From Candidatus Rifleibacteriota bacterium (GTDB lineage: Bacteria; Muiribacteriota; Ozemobacteria; Ozemobacterales; Ozemobacteraceae), in assembly GCA_015233565.1 (NCBI GenBank), contig JADFXM010000026.1:1-64000 (forward strand): DNA of 64,000 nt, in the 5' to 3' direction. Positions 9,857-18,141 of the stretch are shown one piece after another. The notes beneath the pieces were generated by a model, which saw only the letters and a list, made by a program, of their open reading frames with translations, searched no databases and was not told the DNA's origin. The translations under genes were made by a program, and so were the position numbers. How positions within the stretch are numbered: position 1 is the first letter of the stretch; every line of letters begins with the position of its first letter.

Positions 9857-10513
9857 TTACCTGGAACTATTGGTTAAACTGTTTTTCCGCTTCCTTCTGA
9901 AATTTTTTTTACTCTTTAATTTGCTATGCGAAATATATTCTTTTGTTCTGGAAAACGGAACATTAACAAAAGAAGGATGTAAAGACCCTGAAAAGTGCTT
10001 GGCCGTGTTATTGTTTTCAAATTTCTGTTTCCCATTTTCTGCTATATTCTGTTCAACTTTTCCTGTTTCGATTACCTTTACGGGCATTGGCATTGGCGAA
10101 AGTGTTGGCGCTGGGGCAGCATTGGTTTGAAAATATTTTTCACACTCCTTAGTGCAGTCATAATCAACAACCTTGGCTCTCCCCTTCTGGAGAAAGATTT
10201 TAACTGCATATTGCTTTCCGGAAAGAAGCTTTCGATTTAATGGAAGAGTAATTAAACTTGATAATCCAGCCCCGAGTTTTTGTCCCCTGTATCCTCGGTT
10301 AAATGCCGTCACCTTCCCATCTTCCGAAACTCGGACTGCAATGGTAAATCGCTCCCAATCATCATCGCCTGAATTGGTTAATCGGACTTTCATCTCATTT
10401 TCAAATAAGGAAATTTCATTCCAACTTACTTTTGTTCCCTCGGAGAAAAAAGTCGCACAAAATAACCAGGTAACAAAGAGGCAAACCCCAGTAATTGCAG
10501 TAATACGGTACAT
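9857..10513 (-). CDS. Secreted protein of unknown function
   Basis: 218 residues: a signal peptide (hydrophobic residues about 5-24), then a beta-rich region of about 100 residues containing Cys-Glu-Cys-type spacing (YDCTKECEK), and a basic, Ser/Asn-rich tail ending KKNFRRKRKN. No family is recognised. The middle resembles an Ig-like 'intrinsic stability' module, because it alternates charged strands ending in 'KQYAVKIFLQ'. GGGAGAAG lies just upstream of the ATG. The basic tail is rich in A-runs at the DNA level and could be a degraded extension. The gene is single, in a repeat-rich intergenic neighbourhood. Confidence 0.6.
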   Translation of the reverse strand: MYRITAITGVCLFVTWLFCATFFSEGTKVSWNEISLFENEMKVRLTNSGDDDWERFTIAVRVSEDGKVTAFNRGYRGQKLGAGLSSLITLPLNRKLLSGKQYAVKIFLQKGRAKVVDYDCTKECEKYFQTNAAPAPTLSPMPMPVKVIETGKVEQNIAENGKQKFENNNTAKHFSGSLHPSFVNVPFSRTKEYISHSKLKSKKNFRRKRKNSLTNSSR

Positions 10514-10708
10514 TTTTCTTCTCCCGCTCGACGCTCGACAGAGGCAACGAAATTAATACCAACCATAAAAAGTTCATGTTCAATCTTGGCCGCAGATTAT
10601 GGCTCTACAATCTCATTTCATGCTACGAACTTAAACACGATTTAAGTAGGATTGGTAAAATACAAATTAGGTTATCGGCAGAAGGTTGAAAAAAGCGTAA
10701 CTTTTCCG

Positions 10709-11449
10709 TCAGGAAATTTTTGAGGCCACCTCATCGACGAAGCCTTTGAATAAAGCTCTGGCAGATTCTTCAAGAAAGCAAAGTTCTTCCGGATGCCACT
10801 GAACGCCAACAAAAATGCGGTCGTCGGAAGATTCAAGCGCTTCGATCAGCTTGTCGCCTGTCTGGCCAACGGCCTTCAGTGTCTTAGGAAGCTTTTTAAC
10901 GGCCTGATGATGGAATGAGTTGACGAAAACGGCTCGAGTTCCCATCCATTTGGCGCAACGGGAATCAGTTTGGCAAGTAACTTTGTGAGAAGTTGCCCAT
11001 CTGGGAGACAATTGAAGATGCTGGATGAAATCACCATCGCTGGGGAGGTCTTGATAGATTGCCCCTCCCAATGAAATTGCCATTACCTGAATTCCCCGGC
11101 AAATTCCAAATACTGGGATCTTCCTTTCGAAAGCAAGCTTAGCCATCTCAATTTCGTATGAATCGCGAAACGGATTAGTCCCACCCAACTTCGGAGAAGG
11201 TTCGGTATTATAATATCTCGGATCAATGTCTTCACCGCCGGGTAGAAACAACCCATCGATCATTTCAAGGTAATTTTCCATTTCGCTATTTTGAGAAACC
11301 GGAGGGAGCAAAATAACCCTGCTTCCTGCAGCCTGAAGAGCGCTATAATAGGCTCGTCCGCAAAATGTACGAACCTTCATTTGTTCGTCTCTTTCAGGCA
11401 TATCGGAATAGGTCATTCCAATTAACGGAGTTTTTTTAGGATTTTTCAT
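10709..11449 (-). CDS. Class I glutamine amidotransferase, peptidase C26 (gamma-glutamyl-GABA hydrolase-like)
   Basis: 246 residues from the ATG at 11449, chosen because AAAAAGGAA lies 7 bp upstream; a longer frame would run into the permease gene. The catalytic triad of the family is visible: Cys117 in FGICRGIQ, then His219 and Glu221 in QWHPEE. The oxyanion region LPGGEDIDP is also present. Members such as PuuD hydrolyse gamma-glutamyl amides, for example gamma-glutamyl-GABA. It follows the two permease genes by 26 bp on the same strand, so it is probably co-transcribed with a peptide importer. Cleavage of an imported gamma-glutamyl compound is a reasonable inference. Confidence 0.88.
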   Translation of the reverse strand: MKNPKKTPLIGMTYSDMPERDEQMKVRTFCGRAYYSALQAAGSRVILLPPVSQNSEMENYLEMIDGLFLPGGEDIDPRYYNTEPSPKLGGTNPFRDSYEIEMAKLAFERKIPVFGICRGIQVMAISLGGAIYQDLPSDGDFIQHLQLSPRWATSHKVTCQTDSRCAKWMGTRAVFVNSFHHQAVKKLPKTLKAVGQTGDKLIEALESSDDRIFVGVQWHPEELCFLEESARALFKGFVDEVASKIS

Positions 11450-11475
11450 AACAATTCCTTTTTCGCAGGAGTTTT

Positions 11476-12303
11476 TTAACCCCACTGACCTTTTCTGCCA
11501 GGGTCCAATAGATCTCTCAGTTCGTCACCAATAATGTTAAATGCTATTACAACCATGGCAATACACATTCCTGGAAAAATAGAAAGAGTTGGTTTTCGCC
11601 AAAGGTATTCTCGCCCGGTGGAAACCATTCCTCCCCAGGTTGGAAGCGAAGGGTCAACTCCCAGACCAAGGAAACTCAAGCTTGCTTCTGAAAGTATGGC
11701 AGTTGCCATTCCCATGGCCAATATAACCACTATCAACGGCAAGCAATTTGGGAGAACATGAGTAAGAATAATCCTCAAATTACCAGCTCCCATTGATTTG
11801 GACGCCATAATGAATTCCTCATCTCTGAGTTCCATTGCAGCCCCTCTTATTATTCGTGCAGTCTCCGCCCATCCAACGATCGCAATTGCAAGTATTACAG
11901 TAATTATGCCATTTCCAAGTGCCATTGAAACCACGATTGCAAGTAAAAGGCTAGGGAAAGCAAGGAAGATGTCAACTATTCTCATCAACAACCAATCCAA
12001 CCAACCTCCGAAGTAACCAGCAGCCATGCCAACTATGAGACCTACTATAAGTGCTGATAGGCGTGCAAAAAAGCCAATAGCCAGAGAAAGTCTGGTTCCA
12101 TGAATCAGTCTTGAAAAAACACATTGGCCAAGCTGATCACAGCCTAAAGGAAAACCTTCAGGACTTAACAATCTTCGATCGGGGTTTGTGTCCATTGGGT
12201 CATTCGGTTCTAAAAAGGGAGCAAATATCGCAACTAATAAGAAAAAAGCGACAGATAACACCGCAAGTTTTCCAAAAAAAGAAAAACGACGAAATATTTT
12301 CAT
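11476..12303 (-). CDS. Peptide-type ABC transporter permease, DppC/OppC family
   Basis: 275 residues with an N-terminal membrane anchor and about five further helices. The family's N-terminal extension (EPNDPMDTNPDRRLLSPEG, then LGCDQLGQCVFSR) and the EAA loop ending in FLGLGVDPSLPTWGGM are present. It forms a heterodimer in the inner membrane with the DppB-like permease encoded 7 bp upstream. No ATPase gene is in the cluster, so it must borrow one encoded elsewhere. Confidence 0.93.
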   Translation of the reverse strand: MKIFRRFSFFGKLAVLSVAFFLLVAIFAPFLEPNDPMDTNPDRRLLSPEGFPLGCDQLGQCVFSRLIHGTRLSLAIGFFARLSALIVGLIVGMAAGYFGGWLDWLLMRIVDIFLAFPSLLLAIVVSMALGNGIITVILAIAIVGWAETARIIRGAAMELRDEEFIMASKSMGAGNLRIILTHVLPNCLPLIVVILAMGMATAILSEASLSFLGLGVDPSLPTWGGMVSTGREYLWRKPTLSIFPGMCIAMVVIAFNIIGDELRDLLDPGRKGQWG

Positions 12304-12310
12304 TTAGAGG

Positions 12311-13264
12311 TTAGCCACCTACACGCCCTCCGGAAATTTCTTCGCGAATTTTAGGATTCACCCAAGCGTATATAAGATCCACGAAAAAATTCATCAGGAC
12401 GAAAATAATTGCAGAAAAAAGAACGATTCCCTGAATGACGGGGTAGTCACGCTTCAAAATTGCGTCCATTGCGAATCTTCCCAGGCCCGGAATGTCAAAA
12501 ATCGTTTCAACAATTACCGAGCCATTCAAGAAGCTGGACAAATCGAGTCCCACGACTGTAATTATCGGGATCAGGGCATTGAGAAGAGCATGTTTTGTCA
12601 GGATGCGCCATTTTGATAATCCCTTCGCGCGGGCTGTCCTGATGTAATCATGGTTCAATACTTCAGTTAAGCTGCTGCGAACGATTCGGGCAAGGAAAGC
12701 TCCAGATCTTATACCTAAGGTGAGCGCGGGCAAAATGAAAATCATTAAAGAGCCTTCTTTTCCATAAGCTGAAGTGGGAAAAATGCGCAATTTTCCCGCA
12801 AAAATGTATAAGAACAGAATTCCGGTAAGAAAAATAGGAACACTGATTCCTAAAACGGAAAAGACGGTGCATATCCGATCGGCGGCACTTCCACGATGCA
12901 AAGCTCCGAATATCCCTGCGAGTAGTCCTGAAAAAATCGAGAAAACCATTGCCAGGATACTCAATTTCAAGGTATAGGGGAATTTTTCAATTATTGAAGC
13001 AAGAACAGGTTTATTGTTAATTACCGAGCGGCCCAAGTCGCCTTTCATTATCTTTACGATATATCTTGAAAATCTTTGATGAATAGGAAGGTCGATTCCC
13101 ATTTCCCGGGAAATTCTTTTTATCGTATCCGGGTCAGCTCGTGGCCCGGCGAGTGTCTCAGCAGGATTTCCCGGAAGCAGGTAAAGGATAAAAAAAGCAA
13201 TAGCGAGAATTCCGATTATTACAAGAAAAGTTCCAAAGAACCTTCGTAAAGAATATTCAAACAT
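12311..13264 (-). CDS. Peptide-type ABC transporter permease, DppB/OppB family
   Basis: 317 residues. The start LRRFFGTFLVIIGIL and the conserved LLPGNPAETLAGPRAD, then the EAA-type loop TARAKGLSKWRILTKHALLNA and FDIPGLGRFA, are typical of DppB/OppB. Six membrane segments are seen. It is the middle gene of a minus-strand cluster reading binding protein, DppB-like, DppC-like, hydrolase, with only 7 bp to the DppC-like gene. Confidence 0.93.
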   Translation of the reverse strand: MFEYSLRRFFGTFLVIIGILAIAFFILYLLPGNPAETLAGPRADPDTIKRISREMGIDLPIHQRFSRYIVKIMKGDLGRSVINNKPVLASIIEKFPYTLKLSILAMVFSIFSGLLAGIFGALHRGSAADRICTVFSVLGISVPIFLTGILFLYIFAGKLRIFPTSAYGKEGSLMIFILPALTLGIRSGAFLARIVRSSLTEVLNHDYIRTARAKGLSKWRILTKHALLNALIPIITVVGLDLSSFLNGSVIVETIFDIPGLGRFAMDAILKRDYPVIQGIVLFSAIIFVLMNFFVDLIYAWVNPKIREEISGGRVGG

Positions 13265-13386
13265 TCAAGTTTTTTCCACTTTGGTTTCAAGTGAAGATAT
13301 TATACCATTTAGATATACTTCGCGAGCAATTATTGCCTGAAATTATCTCTCTGAGAGCCTAATCCATTCTAAAAGAGAGGGGATTC

Positions 13387-14985
13387 TCATTCATGCATTT
13401 TGATGGAAATTCCCTTATCGAAGGCAAACATGGGTGAAAAGGGCATCTTTTCAAGATTTCCGCCAAGTAAATAAGTTTCATTCAAGTGCCACAAATAAAT
13501 CCAGGGGGCTTCTTCAACAACAGCACGATCAACTTGCTGATAGGCTTCTGCACGTTTTAAGGGATCCTGAATTTTTAAAGCTTCGTCCAGCATTGAATCC
13601 ACCTTCACGTTGCGATATCTTGATCTGTTTCCACCGGAGCCCCAATTTTTTGAGTGGAACAATGGATAGAGAAAATTTTCACCGTCCGGATAATCACCAT
13701 ACCAACTTAAATAAAATGCTTCGGCTTCTCCTTTGTTGATGGCATCCTTTAGAGCACTCCACTCCATGGACCGAAGATTTACTGAAACACCGGCTTTTTT
13801 CAGCTCTCCCTGCACCAATCGAGTTATCTCAAAAGCTGACTGTGAAGATTTCTGGTAAAGATCAAATTTCAAAGGATGTTCGGGGCTGAATCCCGCTTCT
13901 TTAAGGAGTTCACAACCTTTTTTCAGGTTAAACCCATATCCCTCTAACTTATCTGAGTAACCTAAAATTCCCGGGGGAATACTGCCGTGAGCAGCTTTTC
14001 CACGTCCTTTGAAAACCGCATTAATTATCGATTCACGATTGATCAGGTAATTCAATGCCCTTCTAACTTTTGGATCATCAAATGGCGGTTTTTGATTATT
14101 CAATCCCACATAAAAAACATTCATTGCGGGGACATCTTTCACTCTTCCGCTATTCTCCAGGCGACTTTCAAATCTTTCATAATTTGTAGGATTCAACTGA
14201 AGAATATCAATGTTTCCACTTTCAAATTCCATTTCCGCTTTCATGCTTTCCGGAATGACTCGATATTCAATTCCGGAAATATATGGCTTCGAACCGTGAT
14301 ATCCATCATATGCCGCCAATTTAATATGCGAATCTCTCTCACGGGAAATAATCATAAATGGACCGGTTCCCGATGGTTTTTCAAAAAATGCGCCATCAGC
14401 GATTTCAGACGCGCTCCCAGATGGTAAAATAAAGGCTGCAGGCATAGTTAAAAGACTCAAAAACGGTGCGAAAGGTTCTGAGAGACAAATTTGAATGTTA
14501 TAATCATCAAGAACCTTTATTCCAACGACTTCGGAAGCAATACCCTTCATTACTTCAGAAGAGCCAACTATTTTTTCAAAAACCCAAGTTCGCGGGGAAC
14601 AAGTATTCGCAGCAAGAATTCTCTGAAATGAAAAAACAACATCCTTGGAAGAAAATGGCTGGCCATTGTGGAATCTAACATCTTTTCTAAGATGGAAGTT
14701 GAAAGTTCTTCCATCCTCAGCAACCTCCCAACTTTCTGCCAGATCAGGAACCATCTTCATATTTTCATCGTAAGTGAGCAATCCATTAAAAATCTTTGCT
14801 TGAACGATTCCTTCGTTAACATCAACGCCTTTGGCAGGATCAAGATTCGCAGGTTCACTTGTTAAATATCCCCTAAAAACAGCATTGCCCAGCTTGAGAT
14901 TCTTCTTTTCAGGAATACCGGCAGCAATCCCAACAACCACGCTTCCGATCAGAATCAATGCTAAAGCGAACCATGCACGTTTCAT
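13387..14985 (-). CDS. Peptide-type ABC transporter substrate-binding protein (family 5, DppA/OppA-like)
   Basis: 532 residues with a signal peptide (MKRAWFALALILIGSVVVG). Family 5 hallmarks are visible: GYLTSEPANLDPAKGVD, the 'NGLLTYDENMKMVPDLAESW' block, HFHLRKDVRFHNGQPF, and the C-terminal domain with NRSRYRNVKVDSML. There is no lipobox Cys, so it is probably soluble in the periplasm. CAGGAGG precedes the ATG. It is the first gene of the transporter cluster. Specificity (peptide, opine, heme or nickel) cannot be told from the sequence; the nearby gamma-glutamyl hydrolase favours a gamma-glutamyl or amino-acid derivative. Confidence 0.92.
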   Translation of the reverse strand: MKRAWFALALILIGSVVVGIAAGIPEKKNLKLGNAVFRGYLTSEPANLDPAKGVDVNEGIVQAKIFNGLLTYDENMKMVPDLAESWEVAEDGRTFNFHLRKDVRFHNGQPFSSKDVVFSFQRILAANTCSPRTWVFEKIVGSSEVMKGIASEVVGIKVLDDYNIQICLSEPFAPFLSLLTMPAAFILPSGSASEIADGAFFEKPSGTGPFMIISRERDSHIKLAAYDGYHGSKPYISGIEYRVIPESMKAEMEFESGNIDILQLNPTNYERFESRLENSGRVKDVPAMNVFYVGLNNQKPPFDDPKVRRALNYLINRESIINAVFKGRGKAAHGSIPPGILGYSDKLEGYGFNLKKGCELLKEAGFSPEHPLKFDLYQKSSQSAFEITRLVQGELKKAGVSVNLRSMEWSALKDAINKGEAEAFYLSWYGDYPDGENFLYPLFHSKNWGSGGNRSRYRNVKVDSMLDEALKIQDPLKRAEAYQQVDRAVVEEAPWIYLWHLNETYLLGGNLEKMPFSPMFAFDKGISIKMHE

Positions 14986-15033
14986 TTTTTTCCTCCTGGA
15001 ATTTTAAGAAAAACCCACCAAAAATTAATCAAA

Positions 15034-15516
15034 TTATTCATCGGCTTTCGGAGGAGCTAACTTGAATTCAACTTCAGGAATTCCATTAATAATATTCAAA
15101 ATAGCTACAGAAGGTTTGGAACCCCCCCTCGGTTTGCTGGGGCTACCGGGGTTCAGATACCATATTCCACCTTCCTGGACAAATTCCGGAATATGGCTGT
15201 GTCCATAAATAATCATTTTACAGGAAGGGCTCTTCTTTCCATATGCCTCATTTTTTAAATGAGAAATTGCAATCGAAAAATTCTCTTCCGCGACAATTTC
15301 CCTGAAATAAGGGAGATCCGGGTGAAAGTCATCCATATTCCCTTTGACGGCATAAGTCGGAGCAATGATTGAAAGACCATTCAAGAGGTCTAAATCAGTT
15401 AAATCACCGGCATGGAAAATCATTTCCACTCCTTCAAATGCTTTTAGAATCCAATCATCGATGCAATTTTCCAAACAAGGTTTGAAATGCGTATCCGAGA
15501 TTACCCCTATTTTCAT
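15034..15516 (-). CDS. YfcE/MJ0936-type metallophosphoesterase
   Basis: 160 residues with the full calcineurin-like metal-binding series: D-T-H (ISDTHFK), GDLTD, GNMD, GHSH and the closing NPGSPSKPRGG. This matches the small YfcE/MJ0936 phosphodiesterases, which hydrolyse artificial bis-phosphodiesters in vitro and whose physiological role is unclear. It is cytoplasmic, with no signal. It lies 48 bp upstream of the transporter cluster on the same strand, so it may be co-transcribed as its first gene. Confidence 0.92.
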   Translation of the reverse strand: MKIGVISDTHFKPCLENCIDDWILKAFEGVEMIFHAGDLTDLDLLNGLSIIAPTYAVKGNMDDFHPDLPYFREIVAEENFSIAISHLKNEAYGKKSPSCKMIIYGHSHIPEFVQEGGIWYLNPGSPSKPRGGSKPSVAILNIINGIPEVEFKLAPPKADE

Positions 15517-15779
15517 ACATACCCCGTTCTTTTGAGAAACAAATCTGTGTCATTCGAGTTTCCCAAAAACAAAGATCCCAATTCGGAAATTCAACACTCT
15601 TCAAATCGACCAATTCCAATTTTTCGATTAGGAATAATTTTTGCTAAAAGAAAAAAGGGTAAGGAAGAAGTCTGAAAAGCAACTTTTTTTGACTTTTGCA
15701 TTTTTCCAGCTTGACAAAGGATACAGCTAAGTTTAACTTTTTCCTTAATCTCAAAATCCAAAATGAAAAGGGTAAAACT

Positions 15780-16310
15780 GTGGACACAGAATTATTTAAA
15801 AAAAGAATGGGCGCTGCCTTTATAGATTTAGTCACAATTGGAGCCGTTTGCATTTTGCTTCACATTCCCTGGAAAATTCTTCCCTTCCCATCAATAGTTT
15901 TCAATGTAATTTCTTTTTTCACCTTCATTTTTTTTGGAGCAATAGTTTTGCTAAAAGATAGCCCCTATAGAATAGAAGGATTTGGGGTATGTTTGGAGCA
16001 TCAGACTCCCGGAAAAAAAACAATGGGAATTCTAGTTACGCAACTTGACGGAATTTCCCCCATTGATCATTTCGCCTCTGTAAAGAGAAATATGACTTTG
16101 GCCATTCCATATTATTGGGCAGCACTTCTAGTATTTCTTCAATCTATGCCGATTCCATTTTTTAAATGGTTTATTATTTCGTCGTTCGCAATTGTTGGAA
16201 TGTTGGCAGTCGTTGGTATAACAGCTTTTGAAATTTTCCAAATTTATAAAGACCCCGAAGGAAGAAGGTGGGGAGACAAAAGAGCAGACACAAAAGTAAT
16301 CGCTCTTTGA
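15780..16310 (+). CDS. RDD-family membrane protein
   Basis: About 176 residues from the GTG at 15780, which has AAAAGGG 6 bp upstream; an ATG at 15696 would add 28 unlikely residues. The opening KKRMGAAFIDLVTIGAV is the RDD domain signature, with Arg and Asp in the first helix. Four hydrophobic segments follow, with the family's HQTPGKKTMGILV stretch. RDD proteins are small inner-membrane proteins of unclear function, some of them antiporter-like. It ends 17 bp before the thioredoxin gene and may be the first gene of the redox run. Confidence 0.72.
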   Translation: MDTELFKKRMGAAFIDLVTIGAVCILLHIPWKILPFPSIVFNVISFFTFIFFGAIVLLKDSPYRIEGFGVCLEHQTPGKKTMGILVTQLDGISPIDHFASVKRNMTLAIPYYWAALLVFLQSMPIPFFKWFIISSFAIVGMLAVVGITAFEIFQIYKDPEGRRWGDKRADTKVIAL

Positions 16311-16326
16311 TCTCCTTCCATAATTA

Positions 16327-16839
16327 ATGAACCGAAACCAAATTGTTTTGTTGGTAATAGCGCTTCTTACAGTCCCTCTGATCTGGTTTTTCATTCCTAA
16401 TACCACGCCAGGTACTTTAAGATCTTTGGCTGGCGTAACTTTATCGAATTTAAATGGCGATAAGTTCAAACTTTCGAGTGTTTTTTCCAACAAAAAAATT
16501 CTGCTGGTTTTTTGGTCTATTACCTGTGGAAGCTGCATAGAAGAAATACCCTTCATTATTCGTGAACATTCCAAATTCAAAGAAAAGTTAACAATTATCG
16601 GGGTTCATCCTCCGGGTTTTAAATTGAAAAAAATTCAAAAATTTGTCAAAACATTTAATACTTCCATACCCTATTTGCTGGTAATAGACGATGACTCAAA
16701 GTTATCACTAGCCTATGGAGTGGATATTCTGCCAAAAGTAGTATTAATCGATGAAAAAGGCAGAGAGCTTTTTTCACATGTCGGCTACGAGCAAACCATG
16801 GAAAAAGAGGTAGAAGATGGAATTTCAGGAAAGTTATAA
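16327..16839 (+). CDS. TlpA/ResA-like membrane-anchored thioredoxin
   Basis: 170 residues: one N-terminal membrane anchor (about 5-22) and a thioredoxin fold with an active-site CGSC (Cys67, Cys70) in FWSITCGSCIEEIPF. The cis-Pro position is seen in DILPKVVLID. ResA/TlpA/CcmG-type proteins face the periplasm and reduce disulfides, notably the heme-binding CXXCH cysteines during cytochrome c maturation. Here it opens a run that ends in a multiheme cytochrome, which fits that role. Its CGSC is not the ResA CEPC, so redox potential may differ. The Shine-Dalgarno sequence is weak. Confidence 0.85.
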   Translation: MNRNQIVLLVIALLTVPLIWFFIPNTTPGTLRSLAGVTLSNLNGDKFKLSSVFSNKKILLVFWSITCGSCIEEIPFIIREHSKFKEKLTIIGVHPPGFKLKKIQKFVKTFNTSIPYLLVIDDDSKLSLAYGVDILPKVVLIDEKGRELFSHVGYEQTMEKEVEDGISGKL

Positions 16840-16862
16840 AAAAAGGAATCATTCAAATATTT

Positions 16863-16980
16863 CTCAGAGAAGGTGTGAGAAATTTGAAAAAATGAAAGTG
16901 CAAAAATTCACAATGCTTTCCCTGCACGGTTAATCGAGCCAGTGCATTTTCGAATTTTTAATCTTTTCACAGCTTCAGAG
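16863..16980 (+). repeat. Interspersed repeat family C, copy 2
   Basis: Nearly the same sequence as 4509-4625, with shared blocks TGAAAGTGCAAAAATTCACA and TTTTCGAATTTTTAAT and TIR-like ends AAGGTGTGAGAAATTTG and CTTTTCACAGCTTCAGAG. It separates the two thioredoxin genes. Confidence 0.7.
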
Positions 16981-17084
16981 AACCTTAGAGAAAATTTTTG
17001 GAACCAGAGCCGCAAAATGTTAAAAAGATATCATCAATTTATTGCTATTATCAGAGATTCATGCAAAATTTCCGAAATTCCAAA

Positions 17085-17213
17085 CGAGTCTGTCGAAAAA
17101 TCCCCAAAAATTCACTTTTTTGTGTACCCACCCAATTTTTCACCCCGCTTTCTAGCATCAACAGCGGGCTGCTTTGTGCCGAATAAAATGTTCCGAGATT
17201 TTTCGACAACTTC
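17085..17213 (+). repeat. Interspersed repeat family A, copy 3
   Basis: Begins ACGAGTCTGTCGAAAAATCC and ends GAGATTTTTCGACAACTTC. Its last 26 bases contain the most likely ATG of the following thioredoxin gene (17188), so the element appears to supply the start of that coding region. Confidence 0.75.
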
Positions 17214-18060
17214 AAACGTCAAGTTTACAAATTGCATACAGCCTTACCGGAAGCTCTTTCTTTTTTTGATAGCCTTTTGCACTTTCAGCACATTTAGCAC
17301 TTTCTGCAACGCCCAAACAACTCAGACTGGCCAGAAAATCACGAACACACAAATTGTTACCCCTTCGCAAACCAGCACCTCCTTCGCAATTATCGCCTCG
17401 CCGGCAAACAACACACCGGCAAATGCTCTGCCAGAAAGCAAACAAGCAGCAACCACATCCCAGAGCATTCCTCAAACTAGTCCGGTTTCTCCAGCATCTC
17501 CACCAGTTCAAACCGCTCAACAAGCACAGCCTGCTCCAGTCGCTCAGCCTACCCCTTCGGAACAACCTACCCTACAAGGCACACCAACTTCCCAACTTGC
17601 CTCTGGAAGTTCAAAAATATTAAAACCTGGACAAATTGCACCCAAATGCACCCTTTCCAATCTCCTGGATACCAAAATTATTTTTCCGACTGAAAAGAAA
17701 TGGAACCTTGTCCTGTTTTGGTCTTTATTCTGCCATTCCTGCCTGGAAGAAATTCCGCAAATTTGCGAGGAAATGGCCAAAAAATCTGATCCAGCACTCG
17801 AAAGCTACTTTGTTTCGATTGATACTTCCCGAATGAAGAAAGGAATAAAAAACTTCGTTTCCAAAAGGGGAATAAAGTCGGAAATTCTTCTGGATGAAAT
17901 TGCTTCACAATCATATTTTGCAGCCGATTTATGGGGTGTGAAAACAACTCCCAGCGTATTTCTAGTAGATCCTGGCGGAAAAATCGTTTTTTCTTGCGAA
18001 GGACCGTTCGATCCTGAAAAAATTTGGAATGAATTGAAAAGTCCTGAGAAGAAACAGTAA
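17188..18060 (+). CDS. Secreted TlpA-like thioredoxin with long Thr/Ser/Pro/Gln linker
   Basis: About 291 residues from the ATG at 17188. An open frame continues upstream to 16942, but only through repeats C and A, so the extra 82 residues are unlikely. The signal peptide is KLFLFLIAFCTFSTFSTFCNA. Residues about 35-145 form a low-complexity linker rich in Thr, Pro, Ser, Ala and Gln. The thioredoxin domain follows, with CHSC (Cys182, Cys185) in FWSLFCHSCLEEIPQ and the cis-Pro region KTTPSVFLVD. It is a second periplasmic thiol-redox protein next to the first. No Shine-Dalgarno is obvious at 17188, because the start lies within the repeat. Two TlpA-like proteins in a row suggest division of labour in thiol reduction. 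Confidence 0.75.
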   Translation: MFRDFSTTSNVKFTNCIQPYRKLFLFLIAFCTFSTFSTFCNAQTTQTGQKITNTQIVTPSQTSTSFAIIASPANNTPANALPESKQAATTSQSIPQTSPVSPASPPVQTAQQAQPAPVAQPTPSEQPTLQGTPTSQLASGSSKILKPGQIAPKCTLSNLLDTKIIFPTEKKWNLVLFWSLFCHSCLEEIPQICEEMAKKSDPALESYFVSIDTSRMKKGIKNFVSKRGIKSEILLDEIASQSYFAADLWGVKTTPSVFLVDPGGKIVFSCEGPFDPEKIWNELKSPEKKQ

Positions 18061-18141
18061 GCTCAGATTGAATTAGTAGATCTTCTTGAAATTCTAAGAT
18101 CGGCGATTTATCAAGTAAAAAGTTATATTATCAACAGATGG

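Noticed and set aside
9661..9900. 79-codon plus-strand gene
   Set aside because: No ribosome site or recognisable features, and it runs antisense into the 9857-10513 gene.
10553..10664. Another family B element
   Set aside because: Only TAATACCAA and GATTGGTA at the ends match; spacing and interior differ, so chance is likely.
16942..17187. N-terminal extension of the second thioredoxin gene
   Set aside because: The frame is open only because it runs through repeats C and A; the signal peptide requires a start near 17188.
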